A DNA stretch of 11,588 nucleotides from Flavobacteriales bacterium UBA3376 (GTDB taxonomy: Bacteria > Bacteroidota > Bacteroidia > Flavobacteriales > Weeksellaceae), in the NCBI GenBank assembly GCA_002359055.1, contig DEQC01000044.1, positions 2,582-14,169 of the forward strand, given 5' to 3'. A program made the translations under genes and the position numbers. Position 1 is the stretch's first letter, and each line of letters starts with the position of its first letter. Below the pieces are notes generated by a model, which had not been told where the DNA came from, did no database searches, and saw only the letters and a program-made list of their open reading frames with translations. Shown piece after piece: positions 7,395 through 11,588 of this stretch.

Positions 7395-8371
7395 ATATCA
7401 CTCACCATTAAATTACAACCACGAACATCCGTATTGTCAAATCTACCCATAATTTCAAAACTGCCATCGGGATAATTCCTACCTAAATCCTCAGTTGCTA
7501 TAAAACTACAAGAATTCAGGTTGGCTAAATCGATGATATTCACACCTCCAGTTCGTCCAAATTCCAAATCACTCAAAGGATCTTCGGTATCTCTGATTTG
7601 AACTTTCATCCATTTTGGGCAATGAAATTTCGAATCTCCTTTTGAATAAGCTTGAGACAATAATTCTGTCATTCCATATTCAGAATGAATTTCATTTACT
7701 CCAAATCCATTTTTTAATAATTGATGCAATTCATCTCGAGTAATTTCTTTTTTACGTCCTTTCATCCCGCCAGTTTCCATAACGATAGTGTGCTGAAAAT
7801 TCATCGAATATTTTTCGATAAAATCCAACAATGCGAATGACACTCCAATCAAAATATTCCGATTGCCTTGAGATTCACTTTCTTTCAAATCTTCATATAA
7901 CTCTTCATGATTGTACAGATAAAATCCACCTTTACCAGAAGTTTCAATCCAAAATTCAACCATATCGATCAATGAAGAACCTTCTCTTTCCAAATAAGAT
8001 GGCAACAAGGCGAAAATTGTATAATCTTTCAAATCCCCATAAAAATATTTAAAACTACGAATTAAGCTTTCAGTATAAAAACTCAAATCACTCACAAAAT
8101 GTTTACTCGTCAAACTTCCAGTGGTTCCTGAACTCGTGAAAATCTTTTCAACTTCATGACCTACAGTAATTATTTTATGCGTTTTAAAAAATTGTATAGG
8201 TAAAAAAGGTATTTTTTCAATTGAATCTACATTTTCTGGATCTACATTCAAATGCTCGATGAATTTTTTATAGGTAAAATTATTCTTCGCTTGAAATCGA
8301 AAAACTTTCAAAGCAACATTTTCAAAATCTCCTGTATTATCAATGGAAAAAATCTCTTCTTTTGAAATCAT
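7391..8371 (-). CDS. LuxE-like acyl-protein synthetase / ANL-type adenylating enzyme
   Basis: A 326-residue cytoplasmic protein of the LuxE acyl-protein synthetase family, related to phenylacetate-CoA ligases. LuxE activates a fatty acid as acyl-AMP and transfers it to a cysteine. Seen: the phosphate-binding loop FTSSGTTGSLTSKH (78-91), METGGMKGRK (199-207 approx.), EYGMTELLSQAY (231-242), and the adenylate-binding end EDLGR (294-298) with GRFDNTDVRGCN (309-320). The motifs are complete, so adenylation is likely. No lux partners (luxA, B, C, D) lie nearby, so bioluminescence is not implied. It is the last of four tightly spaced genes, eight bases after the murU-like gene; a link to activating an acyl group for an envelope molecule is only a guess from position. 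The substrate is unknown. Confidence 0.82.
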   Translation of the reverse strand: MISKEEIFSIDNTGDFENVALKVFRFQAKNNFTYKKFIEHLNVDPENVDSIEKIPFLPIQFFKTHKIITVGHEVEKIFTSSGTTGSLTSKHFVSDLSFYTESLIRSFKYFYGDLKDYTIFALLPSYLEREGSSLIDMVEFWIETSGKGGFYLYNHEELYEDLKESESQGNRNILIGVSFALLDFIEKYSMNFQHTIVMETGGMKGRKKEITRDELHQLLKNGFGVNEIHSEYGMTELLSQAYSKGDSKFHCPKWMKVQIRDTEDPLSDLEFGRTGGVNIIDLANLNSCSFIATEDLGRNYPDGSFEIMGRFDNTDVRGCNLMVSDI

Positions 8372-8379
8372 CTATTCTT

Positions 8380-9117
8380 TTATTTAAATAATTCTTCTGC
8401 TTTTTCAATACTTTCTGGCCTTCCTACATCTACCCATTTCGATGAATGTTCAAAACCTAAAATCCTATCATTTCCCATCAATTCCAAATAAGTTTTCATG
8501 ATAGAAAACTTTCCATTTTCAGGCATTTTATTAAAAATTCTTGGATTGATGATTTGAATACCACTGAAAGCCAATTCATTCAAATCTTCATTAGAAACTC
8601 TCACTTCCTCATTCGTTTTGAAATTCTTCCAAGCTTTTAATTCTTTATTTTTATCGAAAAATAATTTTCTCGAACTTGTTCTATCTGAAACTGCCAAAGT
8701 TGCCAATGGCTGATTTTGATAATGAAATTGAATCAAATCCTCCAAATCCAAATCTGTCAAAACATCGACATTCATCGCTAAAAATGATTCATCACCAATC
8801 AAATCTTTAGCTTTGACCAAAGCACCACCTGTTTCTAAAATCTCATCTGATTCGTCAGAAATTTGAATATTCACGTCGAATTTCTCATTTTCCACAAGAA
8901 AACTGATGATTTGATCTGCAAAATGATGAACATTTACAATAAACTCTGTAAAACCAAATGATTTTAAATATTCTATATTTCTTTCCAACAAAGTTTTTCC
9001 ATTGACTACTGCCAAAGCTTTTGGATGATTTTCTGTAAAAGGTTTCAATCTGCTTCCAAATCCTGCAGCAAAAATCATAGCTTTTGGTAAAGGTGAATGT
9101 ATAACCGGTCTTTCCAT
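8380..9117 (-). CDS. murU: Sugar-1-phosphate nucleotidyltransferase, MurU-like
   Basis: Predicted to join a sugar 1-phosphate to an NTP; in Pseudomonas MurU makes UDP-MurNAc from MurNAc-1-phosphate and UTP in peptidoglycan recycling. With the ATG at 9117 the protein has 245 residues. Seen: the nucleotide-binding loop FAAGFGSRLKPFT (16-28), PKAL (32-35), ETGGAL (95-100), the metal-binding NVD (116-118) and WVDVGRPESIEKA (228-240). A longer frame from 9162 is rejected: its 15 extra residues (MSFKKKKIG...) are the end of the upstream gene in another frame, and 9117 leaves a clean 10-base gap. A later ATG at 9078 is possible but cuts the first strand. It follows an AmgK-like kinase and a RapZ C-terminal domain. 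Mannose-1-phosphate guanylyltransferase is the main alternative; the AmgK neighbour favours MurU. Confidence 0.82.
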   Translation of the reverse strand: MERPVIHSPLPKAMIFAAGFGSRLKPFTENHPKALAVVNGKTLLERNIEYLKSFGFTEFIVNVHHFADQIISFLVENEKFDVNIQISDESDEILETGGALVKAKDLIGDESFLAMNVDVLTDLDLEDLIQFHYQNQPLATLAVSDRTSSRKLFFDKNKELKAWKNFKTNEEVRVSNEDLNELAFSGIQIINPRIFNKMPENGKFSIMKTYLELMGNDRILGFEHSSKWVDVGRPESIEKAEELFK

Positions 9118-9127
9118 AAATTCGAAT

Positions 9128-9544
9128 TTAATTGATCCAATTTTTTTCTTCTTGAATGACATGTTTTAATGTCACTTGAACCTCAGGAAATTTTTCTTGA
9201 ATATGTTTCGCTAAGGCGTCGGCCGAATAAACCGAGCGATGTTGTCCGCCCGTACATCCGAAATTGACTTCTAAATTCGTGAAATCTCTTTGGATATAAT
9301 CTTCAATTGTCAAATCAACAATCGCAAAAACACTCTTTAAATATTCTAAAATTTTGGTTTCTTTTTCTAAATAATCGATTACTTCTCGATCTCTACCTGT
9401 CAGTGATTTGTAATTTTTAATTCGACCAGGATTTAAAATTCCTCTACAATCAAAAACAAACCCACCTCCGTTGCCCGAAGGATCTGCAGGAATTTCTTTT
9501 TTATATGAAAAACTTCTAACGTTTATATTTAATTTATTTGTCAT
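9128..9544 (-). CDS. Stand-alone RapZ C-terminal domain protein
   Basis: A 138-residue protein corresponding only to the C-terminal half of RapZ (YvcJ/UPF0042). In E. coli, RapZ binds glucosamine-6-phosphate through this half and, depending on binding, delivers the sRNA GlmZ to RNase E, controlling glucosamine-6-phosphate synthase. Seen: FVFDCRGILNPGR (29-41), LTGRD (48-52) and the hallmark FGCTGGQHRSVYSA (95-108), the loop that forms the sugar-phosphate site in RapZ. The N-terminal P-loop ATPase half is absent and no such gene precedes it; instead the AmgK-like kinase gene overlaps it by 11 bases. The ATG at 9544 is preferred over the adjoining TTG at 9547. Tight coupling to kinase and MurU suggests an amino-sugar sensor or a helper of the kinase; GlmZ and RNase E partners are not expected in Bacteroidota. 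Family certain, role unproven. Confidence 0.88.
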   Translation of the reverse strand: MTNKLNINVRSFSYKKEIPADPSGNGGGFVFDCRGILNPGRIKNYKSLTGRDREVIDYLEKETKILEYLKSVFAIVDLTIEDYIQRDFTNLEVNFGCTGGQHRSVYSADALAKHIQEKFPEVQVTLKHVIQEEKNWIN

Positions 9545-10556
9545 CAATTTTTTGTTTTAAAAATTCGAAAATTTGTGGATCAGCCAACTTAACGATTACT
9601 TTTTGCAATTCAGGATAATTTTTCAAAATCTCTAATCCCTGAATTTCTTCCAAATTCTTCAATGCAAATTCAATACTGCTTAAAAAATGAGATTTTCTCT
9701 CATAAATCCCTCTAAAACCATAAGTTCCTAAAACTTGCAACAATCGTTCAATCAAACACAAATCATAGGCTTTTTTAAAAGCTAAATAATCCAAATCTTT
9801 CTGTGTCCTATCAATGAATTCCTTCACATACAAATCATACAATTCATCCTTCCATGATTTGGGCAAATTGGCTTTTGCTTGCCAAATCAATGAGACCAAA
9901 TCGTATTGTGCTGGACCTTTCATTCCACCTTGATAATCGATAAAATAAGGTTCATTTTCATAAACCATTATATTTCTCGATTGAAAATCTCTGAACACAA
10001 AATATTGAAAAGGAATTTTCTGAAAATCATCAGAAAATCTTTCGAAATCTTCTAACAATCTTCCATGATTGAATTCTAAATTGACCAAGTTCAAAAAGTA
10101 ATTTTTAAATGAAAACAAATCCCTTAAGGTCAATAAATAGTTGAATTTAGAATAACTGAAACATTTTGAATAATCCAGATTTCTATCACCGAGAACTTGC
10201 ATTTTCACCAATTGAATTACAGATTTTCTAAATAATTCTTTGGCCGATTCTCTATTTTCCATCAAACAACTCATCAGTGATTGATTGCCTAAATCGCTTT
10301 GTGTATAAATCATAAAATCATCTGAGATCTTTTTGACTTCAGGTAAATTATCGATGATTTTAGAAAAATGTTCAGTGAAATATAAAAATGTTTTATTCTC
10401 TTCTACATTGTCTCCAAAAGTTAAAATCAAAGGTTCGCCATCACTGACAAATCTATAATACTTTCTGGATGAACCACTTTCAGCCAACAATTCCAATGAA
10501 TTTTTAGCAGCTGAACCATAATGTAAATCTAAAAAAGTTTCGACTTTCAATTCCAT
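9534..10556 (-). CDS. amgK: AmgK-like amino-sugar kinase (APH-fold phosphotransferase)
   Basis: Aminoglycoside-phosphotransferase-fold kinase. In Pseudomonas, AmgK phosphorylates the anomeric position of MurNAc and GlcNAc, feeding MurU; the same reaction is predicted here. Length is 340 residues, close to AmgK. Seen: the glycine/serine-rich nucleotide loop SGSSRKYYRF (27-36), the catalytic loop FVFRDFQSRN (186-195; D190, N195), the metal-binding FIDYQGG (205-211; D207) and GPAQYDLVSLIWQA (214-227), which matches the AmgK pattern. It is first in the operon and its 3' end overlaps the RapZ-domain gene by 11 bases. The next genes are the MurU-like transferase and the LuxE-like protein. Family is clear; sugar specificity is inferred from the MurU neighbour. 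An aminoglycoside-resistance role is unlikely given this context. Confidence 0.82.
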   Translation of the reverse strand: MELKVETFLDLHYGSAAKNSLELLAESGSSRKYYRFVSDGEPLILTFGDNVEENKTFLYFTEHFSKIIDNLPEVKKISDDFMIYTQSDLGNQSLMSCLMENRESAKELFRKSVIQLVKMQVLGDRNLDYSKCFSYSKFNYLLTLRDLFSFKNYFLNLVNLEFNHGRLLEDFERFSDDFQKIPFQYFVFRDFQSRNIMVYENEPYFIDYQGGMKGPAQYDLVSLIWQAKANLPKSWKDELYDLYVKEFIDRTQKDLDYLAFKKAYDLCLIERLLQVLGTYGFRGIYERKSHFLSSIEFALKNLEEIQGLEILKNYPELQKVIVKLADPQIFEFLKQKIDDK

Positions 10557-10569
10557 AGTAAACTTTGCT

Positions 10570-10577
10570 CAAATTTA
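10570..10577 (-). promoter_or_regulatory. Candidate -7 element for the amgK operon
   Basis: TAAATTTG on the minus strand matches TAnnTTTG and ends 13 bases before the ATG at 10556, which would give a leader of under ten bases. No clear TTTG stands at the -33 distance. It is the best candidate in the 103-base divergent gap for the four-gene operon. Confidence 0.4.
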
Positions 10578-10611
10578 AGAATTTTAAAGTTTATTAGTAT
10601 TTGGAATTGTT

Positions 10612-10643
10612 TTTGATTTAATTGAGGTCGAGAATTATTTCTA
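10612..10643 (+). promoter_or_regulatory. Weak candidate promoter for the NlpE-like lipoprotein gene
   Basis: TTTG (10612-10615) and TATTTCTA (10636-10643) are 20 bases apart, the right spacing for -33 and -7 elements, but the second matches TAnnTTTG only in part. It ends 16 bases before the ATG at 10660. I saw no better candidate. Confidence 0.25.
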
Positions 10644-10659
10644 ACTAAAATCAATAATT

Positions 10660-11124
10660 ATGAAATTTAAATCACTAATGACAATAGCACTTGCTGGATT
10701 TTTTGTTTTTTCTTGTAACAACAAAACCGAAGAATCGAATGTTGATATTGTAGAAGAAGAAACTTTGGACAATGAGATTGTCGATATGCACAATGCAGAA
10801 ATTGCTTTGGATTGGAATGGAACTTACGAAGGAATTCTACCTTGTGCCGATTGCGAAGGAATACAAACTGTATTGATATTGAATCCCGATTTGACTTACT
10901 CATTAAACACTGAATATTTAGGAGTTGAAACTCCTACAACTGATAGTTTATCAGGTAATTTCAAATGGGACATCAGTGGAAACATTATCCATTTAGAAGG
11001 AATCGAAGAAGGAGAACGCTCTCCATTTTTTAAAGTTGAAGAAAATAGAGTTCGTCAATTGGATATGGAAGGTTTAGAAATCACTGGTGATATTGGAGAA
11101 AAATATATTTTAACCAAACAATAA
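10660..11124 (+). CDS. Small NlpE-like lipoprotein
   Basis: A 154-residue lipoprotein. The N-terminus is basic (MKFK), followed by a hydrophobic core and the lipobox FVFSC with Cys19 as the lipid-anchored residue. An acidic linker follows (about 25-50, rich in Glu and Asp), then one beta-barrel-like domain that begins GTYEGILPCADCEG (54-67), the hallmark of the NlpE N-terminal domain, including the CxxC pair C62/C65. E. coli NlpE is longer and adds an OB-fold domain; that part is absent here, as in many Bacteroidota relatives. In E. coli, NlpE reports envelope stress and copper through Cpx; Cpx is not known in this phylum, so the role here is open (surface sensing, metal or redox handling). 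It is divergent from the amgK operon and ends at a strong hairpin. Confidence 0.85.
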   Translation: MKFKSLMTIALAGFFVFSCNNKTEESNVDIVEEETLDNEIVDMHNAEIALDWNGTYEGILPCADCEGIQTVLILNPDLTYSLNTEYLGVETPTTDSLSGNFKWDISGNIIHLEGIEEGERSPFFKVEENRVRQLDMEGLEITGDIGEKYILTKQ

Positions 11125-11148
11125 AACAACAATTATTCATTTAAAGAA

Positions 11149-11178
11149 AAAGCCTGAATTTACTCGAATTCAGGCTTT
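11149..11178. terminator. Bidirectional intrinsic terminator
   Basis: A perfect 12-base-pair inverted repeat (AAAGCCTGAATT, 11149-11160; loop TACTCG; AATTCAGGCTTT, 11167-11178) lies between the convergent lipoprotein and threonine dehydrogenase genes. It is followed by a T-rich stretch on the plus strand and by TTCTTTAA on the minus strand, so it can end transcripts from both sides. It begins 24 bases after the lipoprotein stop and ends 5 bases before the stop of the minus-strand gene. Confidence 0.85.
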
Positions 11179-11183
11179 ATATT

Positions 11184-11588
11184 TTAATCAATCGCTAATT
11201 TCTCTTTTAAATTTTTCAGCATTTCTGATGTCATTTTTTCAATATCAAAAGCTGGTTTCCAATTCCAATCTTTTTGAGCCAACGTATCATCTATACTGGC
11301 TGGCCAAGAATCTGCTATGGCTTGTCTAAAATCGGGTTGATATGAAATTTCAAAACTTGGAATTTGCTTTTTAATTACTTCAGCCAATTCTTTAGGCGTA
11401 AAGCTTAGAGCATTGAGATTGTATGAAGTTCTGATAGAAATTTTCTCTTCATCGGCTTGCATCAATTCAATAGTTGCACGAATCGCATCATCCATATACA
11501 TCATTGGCAAAGCTGTATCTTCGCTCAAGAAGCACTCGTATTTTCCAGTTTCTAAGGCTTGATAATAAATATCGACTGCATAATCAGT
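11184..11588 (-). CDS. L-threonine 3-dehydrogenase, NAD-epimerase type, C-terminal part only
   Basis: The last 134 residues of a short-chain-dehydrogenase/epimerase-family protein; the N-terminal NAD-binding half lies beyond base 11588. The frame is open from the window edge (TDYAVDIYYQALETGKYE). LPMMYMDDAIRATIELM, SYNLNALSFTPKELA and the strongly conserved YQPDFRQAIADSWPASIDD match, from memory, the UDP-galactose-epimerase-like L-threonine dehydrogenases described in Flavobacterium, which oxidise threonine to 2-amino-3-ketobutyrate with NAD. The residues after the catalytic core that separate these from UDP-glucose 4-epimerases (the DSWPxSIDD stretch) are present. Full relatives are about 315 residues. 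The gene ends at the shared terminator, and its start and promoter are not visible. Confidence 0.85.
   Translation of the reverse strand, partial: TDYAVDIYYQALETGKYECFLSEDTALPMMYMDDAIRATIELMQADEEKISIRTSYNLNALSFTPKELAEVIKKQIPSFEISYQPDFRQAIADSWPASIDDTLAQKDWNWKPAFDIEKMTSEMLKNLKEKLAID

Noticed and set aside
9118..9162. Upstream start for the MurU-like protein at 9162
   Set aside because: The extra 15 residues are the end of the RapZ-domain gene read in another frame; the ATG at 9117 removes the overlap and fits the family.
10667..10903. Minus-strand frame opposite the NlpE-like gene
   Set aside because: Antisense to a lipoprotein with a clear lipobox and NlpE signature.

Overview
The window is AT-rich DNA that looks like a Bacteroidota chromosome, most likely the order Flavobacteriales. 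The evidence is the AT-rich coding, several TAnnTTTG-type -7 elements close to start codons, no obvious Shine-Dalgarno sequences, and typical gene content: a DUF3857 protein, a LuxE-like acyl-protein synthetase, a stand-alone RapZ C-terminal domain and an epimerase-type threonine dehydrogenase. Genus and species cannot be read from it. No rRNA, tRNA, CRISPR, insertion sequence or integrase was seen.

Layout. (1) Bases 1-1853, minus strand: two tRNA-maturation genes, the CCA-adding enzyme (3' end off the window) and a Sua5/YrdC threonylcarbamoyl-AMP synthase. (2) Bases 1870-4631, minus strand: a surface-glycan block with a GT4 glycosyltransferase, a broken TOD1/MUCI70-type (DUF616) glycosyltransferase and a GT-B-like glycosyltransferase. 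Parts of it are clearly more AT-rich than the flanks. The broken gene carries a one-base frameshift and a TGG-to-TGA nonsense change at a Trp codon. (3) Bases 4719-7394, plus strand: a WaaP/Kdo-kinase-like protein followed after 12 bases by a secreted DUF3857/transglutaminase-fold protein that seems to lack the catalytic Cys and His. (4) Bases 7391-10556, minus strand: a tight four-gene operon of AmgK-like sugar kinase, RapZ C-terminal domain, MurU-like nucleotidyltransferase and LuxE-like adenylating enzyme. (5) Bases 10660-11588: a small NlpE-like lipoprotein (plus strand), a bidirectional terminator, and the C-terminal part of an L-threonine 3-dehydrogenase (minus strand).

How the genes fit together. 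Most of the window concerns the cell envelope: glycosyltransferases and a sugar kinase for lipopolysaccharide or another surface glycan, and a predicted peptidoglycan-sugar salvage route (AmgK plus MurU). The most interesting point is that the salvage pair encloses a free-standing RapZ C-terminal domain, the part of E. coli RapZ that senses glucosamine-6-phosphate. This suggests a compact module in which an amino-sugar sensor is made together with the salvage enzymes. There is no stretch over 300 bases without a gene or recognisable gene remnant; the longest gaps are about 100 bases and hold promoters or the terminator.
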